From Hydrogenothermaceae bacterium (lineage in GTDB: Bacteria > Aquificota > Aquificia > Aquificales > Hydrogenothermaceae), in assembly GCA_027052485.1 (NCBI GenBank), contig JALUFA010000247.1, forward strand, positions 1-7,186: a stretch of DNA of 7,186 bases, given 5' to 3'. The notes beneath the pieces are model-generated. The model was not told the origin of the DNA. It worked only from the letters and a program-made list of their open reading frames with translations, and made no database searches. Shown piece by piece: positions 1 through 5,218 of this stretch (position 1 is the stretch's first letter; every line of letters begins with the position of its first letter). The position numbers were made by a program, and so were the translations under genes.

Positions 1-1
1 A

Positions 2-241
2 GGACAGAAGTTTATACCTCAAACCCTAAAGAAGGTAGAAAAACTGAAAAGACTTATGGAGGAAACAGGAAGAACAGACGTTCTAATCGAGATGGATGGA
101 GGCATTAACAAATCTAACATTGCCGAGGTGTCAAAAGCTGGGGTTAATATCTTTGTAGCGGGTAGTGCAGTTTTTAAGGGAGATATAAAATCTAATATAG
201 AAATTTTAAAATCTGAAATGGTATTGCCATCCCAAGTGTAG
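2..241 (+). CDS. rpe: Ribulose-phosphate 3-epimerase, C-terminal part (5' end outside window)
   Basis: This is the last 79 residues of a protein whose start lies left of the window; the reading frame is open from base 2 to the TAG. The family interconverts D-ribulose 5-phosphate and D-xylulose 5-phosphate in the cytoplasm, in the pentose phosphate and Calvin-type pathways. Visible family signatures are GQKFIP at residues 1-6 (the end of the GFGGQ.F loop), MDGGIN at 31-36 with the metal-binding catalytic Asp at 32, and the phosphate-binding AGSAVF at 53-58. Full-length members are about 215-230 residues, so roughly the last third is present. An internal ATG at base 56 is not the start, because conserved family sequence continues upstream of it. 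The next gene starts 45 bases downstream on the same strand with its own strong ribosome binding site. Other TIM-barrel phosphate-binding enzymes share the GS motif, but the combination here fits Rpe. Confidence 0.93.
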   Translation, partial: GQKFIPQTLKKVEKLKRLMEETGRTDVLIEMDGGINKSNIAEVSKAGVNIFVAGSAVFKGDIKSNIEILKSEMVLPSQV

Positions 242-273
242 TTGTTTTATAGTAGAGGTTATAACGTATTAAG

Positions 274-280
274 AGGAGGT
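274..280 (+). promoter_or_regulatory. Strong ribosome binding site fixing the start of the small exported protein
   Basis: AGGAGGT lies 6 bases upstream of the ATG at 287. The frame stays open upstream to a TTG at 242, but that TTG directly abuts the rpe stop and would add 15 residues before the signal peptide. The motif therefore supports 287 as the start. Confidence 0.85.
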
Positions 281-286
281 ATCACG

Positions 287-577
287 ATGAAAAAAGTTTT
301 AACTGCTGTGGGGCTTTCTTTAACTGTAGCTGCAAATAGCTTTGCTATTACTAAGGCTGAGGCTGTAAAAAAGATTAATGAGTACTTTGGAGGTTCCCAC
401 TACGTATCAAAAATCATCGTTTGTGAAAACGACAAGTACTACATCGGTGAAGGATTACTAGAAGGCTACGAAAAAATTGGAAACGTTGTTAGAAAAGTTT
501 ACGTAAACAAAAAAGACGGAACTATACTCCCAACAATGGCAATCCGTGGGGATTACTGCTACATGTTAAAAAAATAA
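287..577 (+). CDS. Small exported protein with PepSY-like pattern, function unknown
   Basis: A 96-residue protein. Residues 1-20 form a clear Sec signal peptide: MKK, a hydrophobic core, then a likely cleavage site after NSFA. The mature part of about 76 residues is probably periplasmic. It begins ITKAEAVKKI, which resembles the helix that opens PepSY domains. It then has strand-like segments KYYIGEGL (50-57) and VVRKVYVNKKDGTIL (67-81), and the polar turn KKDGTI resembles the closing 'tGev' hairpin of PepSY. The match is by eye and approximate, and a single PepSY repeat of this length would be minimal. Two cysteines, C46 and C91, could form one disulfide after export. It lies between rpe and spoVG on the same strand, but its role need not relate to either. 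PepSY proteins often bind or inhibit proteases or sit in envelope redox systems; nothing here shows which. Confidence 0.8.
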   Translation: MKKVLTAVGLSLTVAANSFAITKAEAVKKINEYFGGSHYVSKIIVCENDKYYIGEGLLEGYEKIGNVVRKVYVNKKDGTILPTMAIRGDYCYMLKK

Positions 578-661
578 AATTCCCGTTTGCGTCTGGTTTG
601 TCTCCGGGCGCACCTTTCCCATTTTCTTCACTTCTTCGGTAGTATAATCTTTTAGTATCAT
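566..661 (-). CDS. Possible 31-residue ORF or gene remnant, antisense in the rpe-spoVG gap
   Basis: On the minus strand an ATG at 661 follows AAGAGGT with a 7-base spacer and opens a 31-codon frame ending in TAA at 566. The peptide begins MILKDYTTEEVKKMGK and continues VRPETNQTQTG. The composition is coding-like: an amphipathic, charged first half with normal codon use for this genome. The frame also stays open upstream of the ATG for 11 codons (read in part as KHQEVIE), giving the look of the C-terminus of a larger protein. Its last 12 bases overlap the 3' end of the exported-protein gene. It could be a real small protein, the decayed tail of a lost gene, or chance. I do not recognise a family. 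Confidence 0.25.
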   Translation of the reverse strand: MILKDYTTEEVKKMGKVRPETNQTQTGILFF

Positions 662-683
662 TTCTATAACCTCTTGGTGCTTA
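578..683 (+). other. Intergenic region with hairpin and a TATAAT box before spoVG
   Basis: This is the only plus-strand gap here longer than 50 bases. It holds the imperfect hairpin at 588-612, a pyrimidine-rich stretch after it, and a perfect TATAAT at 643-648 that could serve as a -10 element for spoVG-resB. No good TTGACA-like -35 sits 16-18 bases upstream of it. A terminator-then-promoter arrangement would make sense here, but both elements are weak. Confidence 0.3.
588..612 (+). terminator. Imperfect hairpin after the exported-protein gene; weak terminator candidate
   Basis: Bases 588-596 pair with 604-612 in a 9-bp stem that includes two G-U pairs in the plus-strand RNA, with a 7-base loop. 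It begins 11 bases after the stop codon. No uninterrupted T tract follows; the next bases are CCTTTCCCATTTTC. Intrinsic termination would therefore be weak, and the structure may instead protect the 3' end or be incidental. Confidence 0.3.
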
Positions 684-959
684 ATGGAAATAACAAATGT
701 TGAAATCTACCCTTTTGACACAAGTGGTACCGGGGGTAGGGTAAGGGCTGTAGCAGACATCACACTTGATAATCTTCTTTTAATCAGAGGAATAAAAATT
801 GTTGAGTCAAAGCATGGAGGCCTTTTTATCGTATTCCCTCAAAGAAGAGCCCCATCTGGAAACCTTGTAGAGATAGTTCAACCCCTATCTAGAGAGTTTC
901 ACGATAAAATAAGAAGAGCCGTTATAGATAAGTACAAAGAGATGTTTAACATCACTTAA
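684..959 (+). CDS. spoVG: SpoVG-family nucleic-acid-binding regulator
   Basis: A 91-residue cytoplasmic protein, the usual SpoVG length (about 85-100). It starts MEITNVEIYPF, as most SpoVG proteins do. The family core follows: RVRAVADITLDN at 19-30, LLIRGIKIVE at 32-41, and GLFIVFPQRR at 46-55 with the conserved Pro before basic residues. A basic C-terminal helix at 70-87 (DKIRRAVIDKYK) corresponds to the segment implicated in DNA or RNA binding in studied members. SpoVG was named for sporulation in Bacillus but is widespread in non-sporulating bacteria, where it acts as a global regulator. The ATG fits the family start, yet only GGTG at 676-679, 4 bases upstream, resembles a ribosome binding site, so translation may be modest. 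The resB gene begins 16 bases after the stop. The link to cytochrome c assembly could be regulatory or only positional. Confidence 0.9.
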   Translation: MEITNVEIYPFDTSGTGGRVRAVADITLDNLLLIRGIKIVESKHGGLFIVFPQRRAPSGNLVEIVQPLSREFHDKIRRAVIDKYKEMFNIT

Positions 960-963
960 CCTC

Positions 964-968
964 GGAGG
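964..968 (+). promoter_or_regulatory. Ribosome binding site that fixes the TTG start of resB
   Basis: GGAGG lies just after the spoVG stop and 7 bases upstream of a TTG at 976. The frame has no ATG before the first membrane segment, so this motif decides the start. Confidence 0.85.
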
Positions 969-975
969 CTTAAGT

Positions 976-2529
976 TTGGAAATATTCAAAAAGATACTAA
1001 AAACATTAACAGGTGTAAAAGCCGGAGTTATATATCTGATAATTCTTGCAATACTAACTGTGCTTGGTTCAACTTATATAAAACAGGGAGCAACCTACAC
1101 AGAGTACGTAAAGAGTTTTGGAGAGTTCTGGGCTAAAATCATCTGGAAAACGTGGTTGAATAACATTTTCCACTCGTGGTACTACCAGCTTTTAATATTC
1201 CTCGTTGCTATTGCTGTTATTGTTGCAACCATTGACAGGTTTCCCCGTATATATATGCAAGCTTACGGAAAAGTAAGGAAAAAACTTAATGAAAAGGACT
1301 TAAAATCAAGAAACAAGATAGAGTTTGAGCTACCATTTTCATTAAAAGAGAGTTTTCAAAAGATAGTAGAGTTTTTACATGAGATAGGTTTTAAAAGGGT
1401 TGAGAAAGTAGAAGAAAATGATAGAGAGATTTACCTATTTGCAGAAAAAGGTAGATTTTCCAGATGGGGAATGTTTATAACCCACGTTGGAATTATAGTT
1501 TTTCTCGTTGGGGCGTTTATGGGAGCCCAGTTTGGTATAAGGGGGCAGATAGAAATTCCAGAAGGAGAAGCCAGAGACTTTTTCTTCAAGTTTAGAGAAG
1601 GTTCTTTACAGCCGGGAAATCAGGTAGAAAAACTTCCATTCTTCATAAAAGTGGATAAGTTCTGGCTGGACTACTACAACAGTAATAAGTTTAAGGGAGC
1701 TATAAAGTCTTTTAACAGTAAGATAGAAATATGGAAAGATGGAAAGCTGGCAAAAACTGCCGTAGTTCAGGTGAACCATCCAACTGATTTTGAAGAGTAC
1801 AGGATATTTCAGGCAACCTACGGAAAAACTGGGGACATTAAACGGGCAAAACTTATTGTCGTAGAGTATCCAAAGATGCTTGAGCTTATGAAAGAGGTAG
1901 CCAAAACCCAGCACCAATTGAGCTTAGCAAAAACCCCTGAGGAGAAGAAAAAATTACAGGCAAAGATGAAACAGCTTGAGGCTAAATCTGTAATGCTTTT
2001 TTCTCAGGCAGAAAGAACCAGCTACGTTTACGGTCAGAAAGAGATAACCTTCGACTATCAAAAGCTAAAAGTTGTAAGCCAAACCCTTAACTACAAAAAT
2101 CCAATGCTGATAAACCAAAATGTGTATGACCCAGTAATAGTCGCTCAGGCTAAATATAAAGGAAAGACGTTTAACATTCCTATTCTTGCAAATCCAGATG
2201 TGGCAATTCCTGCATTTAATCAGTTTGCATGGAGCAAGTACGGTTATCCGTACCTCATAATGATAGAAGAGTTTGAACCTCGCTACTTTTCAGGACTTCA
2301 GATAACAAAGATGCCGGGAGTTTACCTAATCTGGTTAGGAACGGCTATTGTGGTGATAGGGGTAATGGTTGCATTTTACACGGTTCACAGAAGGGTTTGG
2401 GTAAAGCTTGAGAAAGTGGATGAAAAAAGAACGAAAGTTTACATCGTTGTGTTCTCCCAAAAATTCCTTGAATCCTTTAAAGAAAAGATTAAAGATAAAC
2501 TAGAAGAAAAGTTTGGAGTTAAAGTTTGA
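976..2529 (+). CDS. resB: Cytochrome c biogenesis protein ResB (Ccs1), System II
   Basis: A 517-residue inner-membrane protein. With ResC/CcsA, ResB forms the System II synthase that delivers heme across the membrane and attaches it to apocytochromes c. Predicted membrane segments lie at about 14-34, 69-87, 163-184 and 446-468. A large periplasmic domain (about 185-445) lies between the third and fourth, which is the ResB topology. Family motifs visible are WGMFITHVGI at 164-173 with His170 in TM3, YRIFQATY at 275-282, and VHRRVW at 470-475 with His471 at the end of TM4. These two His are the likely conserved heme-handling residues. There is no cysteine anywhere. Residues about 297-345 form a Lys/Glu/Gln-rich helical, possibly coiled-coil, segment inside the periplasmic domain. 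The start is TTG with a good ribosome binding site. No ResC gene is in the window. The downstream gene overlaps the stop by 4 bases. Confidence 0.93.
   Translation: MEIFKKILKTLTGVKAGVIYLIILAILTVLGSTYIKQGATYTEYVKSFGEFWAKIIWKTWLNNIFHSWYYQLLIFLVAIAVIVATIDRFPRIYMQAYGKVRKKLNEKDLKSRNKIEFELPFSLKESFQKIVEFLHEIGFKRVEKVEENDREIYLFAEKGRFSRWGMFITHVGIIVFLVGAFMGAQFGIRGQIEIPEGEARDFFFKFREGSLQPGNQVEKLPFFIKVDKFWLDYYNSNKFKGAIKSFNSKIEIWKDGKLAKTAVVQVNHPTDFEEYRIFQATYGKTGDIKRAKLIVVEYPKMLELMKEVAKTQHQLSLAKTPEEKKKLQAKMKQLEAKSVMLFSQAERTSYVYGQKEITFDYQKLKVVSQTLNYKNPMLINQNVYDPVIVAQAKYKGKTFNIPILANPDVAIPAFNQFAWSKYGYPYLIMIEEFEPRYFSGLQITKMPGVYLIWLGTAIVVIGVMVAFYTVHRRVWVKLEKVDEKRTKVYIVVFSQKFLESFKEKIKDKLEEKFGVKV
2515..2518 (+). 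promoter_or_regulatory. Ribosome binding site inside resB for the overlapping downstream gene
   Basis: GGAG lies within the last codons of resB and 7 bases before the TTG at 2526. It supports a TTGA stop/start overlap and hence translational coupling. Confidence 0.7.
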
Positions 2530-2912
2530 AAAAGATTTTATTGATAACATTCGGGCTATTAGTCGTTTTGATAGGGCTGTTTTTTGTTTACCGTCTTCTC
2601 TTTGCGCCTGAGAGAATAAACCTTATAGGAAGGACAATTGAAACGACCTTTGGCTTTGATAATGGAGTAGTTAAGGTTTACAGCTGTGGGAAACTAGTAG
2701 CTCAGTTTTTAAAAGTTGAAAAGCTCACAACGGCTAAAGGTACGTATGAAAAAGCTACACGCCCTTACAGATTTGGATACGGATATGTAGATGCAAATCT
2801 AAACGGCATACTGGAAAAAGAGGAGAAAAAACGAGGAAAGAGCTACTTTGAAATTCCTATATACGCTGACTATATTTACTATGACGCCAAGTTTATTCCT
2901 GAGGAGAAGTAG
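2526..2912 (+). CDS. Small membrane-anchored protein with an EF-hand-like loop, coupled to resB
   Basis: A 128-residue protein of unknown family. Residues about 4-24 form a single hydrophobic segment after MKK with no clear cleavage site, so it is probably an N-terminal anchor with the rest in the periplasm. A lone Cys lies at 54. Residues 89-100 read DANLNGILEKEE, which fits the canonical 12-residue EF-hand loop: acidic or amide side chains at loop positions 1, 3 and 5, Gly at 6, a hydrophobic residue at 8 and Glu at 12. The flanks are Tyr-rich (YRFGYGY before, YADYIYYD after), unlike two long EF helices, so a dockerin-like or isolated calcium loop is as plausible as a true EF-hand. The TTG start overlaps the resB stop by 4 bases, suggesting co-expression and possibly a shared role in cytochrome c assembly or another envelope process. 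Its 3' end overlaps convergent mobB by 20 bases. I found no catalytic motif. Confidence 0.82.
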   Translation: MKKILLITFGLLVVLIGLFFVYRLLFAPERINLIGRTIETTFGFDNGVVKVYSCGKLVAQFLKVEKLTTAKGTYEKATRPYRFGYGYVDANLNGILEKEEKKRGKSYFEIPIYADYIYYDAKFIPEEK

Positions 2913-3411
2913 AGGTATATCTTTTTATTAGAAACTCAACAAACTCTTTAGGATTGTTGATATCAAAGGATGGTGAATAAGGATAGTAATCTGTGATAAC
3001 TCCTTTTAGCTCTGGGTTATCCTTTAGTAGTAGGTATCGGTTTTCTTCTTTTCTAATAACTTCAAACTTGTCAAAACCTTTGTACCATTTAAAACCTTCA
3101 AGGATGACAATATCAGGGGATAAGTGGGAAAACTTTTTAACTATCTCTAAAGGGGACATCTCTTCATCTGTTTTTGTAAATGTGGTTATTTTCTTTGGAG
3201 ATACTAATATCACTTCGTCTGCTCCAGCCTGCTGAAACCTGTAAGAGTCTTTACCTTCTGTATCTATCTTTGCCTTTCCCTTTGGGTCGTGCTTTACAGC
3301 TATGACTTTATAGCCTCTTTTTTTAAGGATTTTTATAACCTTTTCTATGAATGTAGTCTTTCCGCTATTATGGGCTCCGACAATACCAATAATGGGAAAT
3401 CTTTTATCCAT
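2893..3411 (-). CDS. mobB: Molybdopterin-guanine dinucleotide biosynthesis protein B (MobB)
   Basis: A 172-residue cytoplasmic P-loop GTP-binding protein, the usual MobB length. The family assists MobA in attaching GMP to molybdopterin for enzymes such as nitrate, formate or DMSO reductases. The sequence opens IIGIVGAHNSGKTT with the Walker A loop at 12-20. It continues with VIAVKHDPKG at 36-45 and DTEGKDSYRFQQAGADEV at 50-67, the MobB signature block with its AGA turn. A Walker B-like strand DIVILEGFK follows at 100-108. It is the last gene of the minus-strand string. Its ATG lies within the end of accD, overlapping it by 8 bases, with AAGG at 3419-3422 as a modest ribosome binding site, so it is probably translated by coupling. 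No MobA or molybdoenzyme gene is in view; the accD neighbourhood does not explain its function. Its C-terminal tail overlaps the convergent gene by 20 bases. Confidence 0.92.
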   Translation of the reverse strand: MDKRFPIIGIVGAHNSGKTTFIEKVIKILKKRGYKVIAVKHDPKGKAKIDTEGKDSYRFQQAGADEVILVSPKKITTFTKTDEEMSPLEIVKKFSHLSPDIVILEGFKWYKGFDKFEVIRKEENRYLLLKDNPELKGVITDYYPYSPSFDINNPKEFVEFLIKRYTSTSPQE

Positions 3412-4240
3412 GGAGAAGCCTTACAAGGTTGTAAACTTTGTCCTTTAGCTCAGGTCTTGGGACAACCATATCTATCTGCCCTTTTTCAAGGAGGAACTCA
3501 GCCCTTTGGAAACCTTCTGGGAGTTTTTGCCTTATTGTTTGTTCTATAACTCTAGGTCCTGCAAATCCAATTAAACTTTCAGGCTCAGCAATGATAACGT
3601 CTCCTAAAAACGCAAAACTTGCGGAAACCCCTCCCATTGTTGGGTCTGTTAGAATTGAGATGTAAAGACCTCCTGCTTTGTTAAGTCTGTTTATAGCGAT
3701 AGAGGTTTTTGCCATCTGCATTAGAGATAGTATACCCTCTTGCATTCTTGCACCACCGGAAGAGGCAACAGATATAAATGGAATTTTCTTTTCTATGGCG
3801 TACTCTACACCTCGCACAAACTTTGCACCAACAACACTTCCCATACTTCCGCCCATAAAGCTAAAGTCCATAGATGCAATCACAACTTCCCTATCTTTTA
3901 TAAATCCATTTGCCACGATTATTGCATCTTTGAGTCCTGTTTTTGCTTGGGCTGCTTTAAGTCTATCCTTATACTTTTTTGTGTCCTTAAAGTTTATAGG
4001 GTCTACAGGTTTGATGTCTGGAAATAGGTCATAGGTTTTTACGTTATCCAGTAGCAAATCTACCCGCTCTTTTGCAGACATTCTAAATGTGTGGCCGCAG
4101 TTGGGGCAGATTTTCATATTCTTCTTTAGGTCTTCGCTGTATAGGAGAGTTTTACACTTATCACACTTTATCCACTCTCCTTTCTCTATGTTTAGCTTTT
4201 TCTTCACGTTCAGTTTATCTAAAAAATCCTTTATTCCCAT
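3404..4240 (-). CDS. accD: Acetyl-CoA carboxylase carboxyltransferase subunit beta
   Basis: A 278-residue cytoplasmic protein, the usual AccD length. With AccA it forms the carboxyltransferase that moves CO2 from carboxybiotin to acetyl-CoA, giving malonyl-CoA for fatty-acid synthesis. The N-terminal zinc ribbon is intact: CDKC at 26-29 and CPNCG at 45-49 supply the four Cys ligands. The crotonase-fold carboxyltransferase domain follows, with FMGGSMGSVVGAK at 128-140, the oxyanion-hole block ASSGGARMQEG at 159-169, TDPTMGGVSASFA at 198-210 and GFAGPRVIEQT at 225-235. GGAG-type spacing is good: GGAG at 4248-4251 lies 7 bases before the ATG and overlaps the end of pgeF, which stops 4 bases upstream. 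Downstream, mobB overlaps by 8 bases. AccA, AccB and AccC are not in the window, which is normal because acc genes are often scattered. Nothing suggests truncation. Confidence 0.97.
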   Translation of the reverse strand: MGIKDFLDKLNVKKKLNIEKGEWIKCDKCKTLLYSEDLKKNMKICPNCGHTFRMSAKERVDLLLDNVKTYDLFPDIKPVDPINFKDTKKYKDRLKAAQAKTGLKDAIIVANGFIKDREVVIASMDFSFMGGSMGSVVGAKFVRGVEYAIEKKIPFISVASSGGARMQEGILSLMQMAKTSIAINRLNKAGGLYISILTDPTMGGVSASFAFLGDVIIAEPESLIGFAGPRVIEQTIRQKLPEGFQRAEFLLEKGQIDMVVPRPELKDKVYNLVRLLHG

Positions 4241-4244
4241 TTTT

Positions 4245-4841
4245 TTACTCCAGCCATGCTACTGTAAGCATTCTTTCTATTTTATCACCGTTTCTGTAGG
4301 AGTATAGATTTCCATCACATTTGGTACACCTAGAGGTTTGGAAAATCTCCTGTACGTGGGGTTTGAGGATATCTATTAAAGCTTTTTCCAATGAAAAGTA
4401 AAGCTTATAATCATCTTCCATCCTGTACTGTTTGAATTCTTCAGGGATATGGTTAAAGAAATCTTCCTGTACCCCGTAGCAGCACTCTTTTATAAAGGGA
4501 GCAACAAAGGCAATCTTAACGTTTGCAAACTGCTTTAATGCATTTCCAACAATACCTGATACTAACCCCCTCCATCCTGCGTGGATAACAGCAACCTTTT
4601 TAAAATCTGTCAGGACTAAAGGTATACAGTCGGCAGTTTTCACCCCAATGGCTTTGTTTTTTTGGAATGTTATAAGTCCATCGCAGATGTCATTGTTGTA
4701 TTCTTCAAGTATACACACATTGTTTGTGTGTTTTTGAATAGGAAAGATAGGGTTTATATTAAATCGTTTTTTTATCGTTTCTACATCCTCTCCTTTTTCC
4801 GTGTATACAACGTTGAGATTTTCAATCTTTACATGTCTCAA
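4245..4841 (-). CDS. pgeF: YfiH/PgeF-family multicopper-oxidase-like protein (laccase domain), TTG start
   Basis: A 198-residue cytoplasmic protein of the YfiH/DUF152/LACC1 family. In E. coli YfiH (PgeF) helps prevent wrong amino acids in peptidoglycan stem peptides, and other members act on purine nucleosides; the older polyphenol-oxidase label is less certain. The signatures are present: QKHTNNV at 36-42 (His38), GVKTADCIPLVL at 66-77 (Cys72), VIHAGWRGLVSG at 85-96 (His87) and APFIKECCYGV at 114-124. His38, Cys72 and His87 match the conserved zinc-site triad. It is shorter than the usual 230-250 residues, with a reduced N-terminus before the first motif. The start is TTG: AGGT at 4849-4852 lies 7 bases upstream, and the nearby ATG is out of frame. 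It begins 1 base after the ridA stop and ends 4 bases before accD. A CPx-type cysteine pair (CTKC, 172-175) near the C-terminus may bind metal. Confidence 0.9.
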   Translation of the reverse strand: MRHVKIENLNVVYTEKGEDVETIKKRFNINPIFPIQKHTNNVCILEEYNNDICDGLITFQKNKAIGVKTADCIPLVLTDFKKVAVIHAGWRGLVSGIVGNALKQFANVKIAFVAPFIKECCYGVQEDFFNHIPEEFKQYRMEDDYKLYFSLEKALIDILKPHVQEIFQTSRCTKCDGNLYSYRNGDKIERMLTVAWLE

Positions 4842-4842
4842 G

Positions 4843-5217
4843 CTATATACCTGCTATTACCTCTATCTCTATTAAAGCTCCTTTAGGGAGGTTTGACACT
4901 TCAACGGTAGCTCTGGCAGGTTTGTGCTCTGTAAAGTACTCTCCGTATACTTTATTAACCTTTTCAAAATCGTTTATGTTTTTCAGGTATATTGTGGTTT
5001 TTACAACGTGGTTAAAGTTTAGCTCTGCCTCTTCCAGTATTGCTTTTATGTTTTCCATCACTTGTCTTGTCTGCTTTTCAATATCCGGTTCTACCATTTT
5101 GCCAGTTTTTGGGTCTATCGCTATCTGGCCTGAAACAAATAAAAAGTTTTCATACTTTACAGCCTGAGAATAAGGTCCAATCGCCTGCGGTGCGTTTTCT
5201 GTATTTATCATCTGCAT
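4843..5217 (-). CDS. ridA: RidA family reactive enamine/imine deaminase
   Basis: A 124-residue cytoplasmic protein of the YjgF/YER057c/UK114 family. RidA trimers hydrolyse reactive enamine/imine intermediates such as 2-aminoacrylate made by PLP-dependent dehydratases, protecting other PLP enzymes. The family landmarks are all seen: IGPYSQAV at 13-20 with Tyr16, [10 protein letters not shown] at 27-36, and the signature [24 protein letters not shown] at 99-122 (given as its end points PARATVEV and IEIEVIA). The latter contains the substrate-binding Arg102 and Glu118. The Arg marks the active RidA subfamily rather than the inactive Rid groups. The start at the first ATG (5217) is supported by GAGGAA at 5225-5230, and a second ATG two codons later is less well spaced. 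It starts 1 base after the hisA stop and pgeF follows after 1 base. Grouping with hisA fits a role next to amino-acid biosynthesis. Confidence 0.95.
   Translation of the reverse strand: MQMINTENAPQAIGPYSQAVKYENFLFVSGQIAIDPKTGKMVEPDIEKQTRQVMENIKAILEEAELNFNHVVKTTIYLKNINDFEKVNKVYGEYFTEHKPARATVEVSNLPKGALIEIEVIAGI
4849..4852 (-). promoter_or_regulatory. Ribosome binding site for the TTG start of pgeF, inside ridA
   Basis: Minus-strand AGGT falls in the last codons of ridA, 7 bases before TTG at 4841. No in-frame ATG lies near, so this motif, though short, decides the start. Confidence 0.55.
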
Positions 5218-5218
5218 T

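Noticed and set aside
242..286. TTG at 242 as the start of the exported protein, and a TATAAC box at 260-265 as its promoter.
   Set aside because: A TTG start would put 15 extra residues before the signal peptide, and AGGAGGT supports 287. The box has no suitably spaced -35.
643..648. TATAAT as a defined promoter for spoVG.
   Set aside because: The box is perfect, but no recognisable -35 lies at the right distance and AT-rich DNA produces such boxes by chance. I mention it only as part of the gap.
1606..1917. Long open frame on the minus strand inside resB.
   Set aside because: It lies wholly within a well-supported gene and its product is unlike any family, with no ribosome binding site that I could see.
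2826..2857. Minus-strand hairpin with a T6 run downstream of mobB.
   Set aside because: The best pairing is only 4 bp plus a bulged GG/CC, inside the coding sequence of the convergent gene; too weak to call a terminator.
3438..4034. Several open plus-strand frames opposite accD.
   Set aside because: They mirror accD codons, including the conserved carboxyltransferase blocks, and lack ribosome binding sites and family resemblance.
4713..4735. Perfect 7-bp inverted repeat (ACACACA / TGTGTGT, 5-base loop) followed by five T on the plus strand, looking like an intrinsic terminator.
   Set aside because: It lies inside pgeF and encodes the conserved HTNNV motif on the minus strand, so codon choice explains it. 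No plus-strand gene precedes it, and an AC/GT stem is weak.
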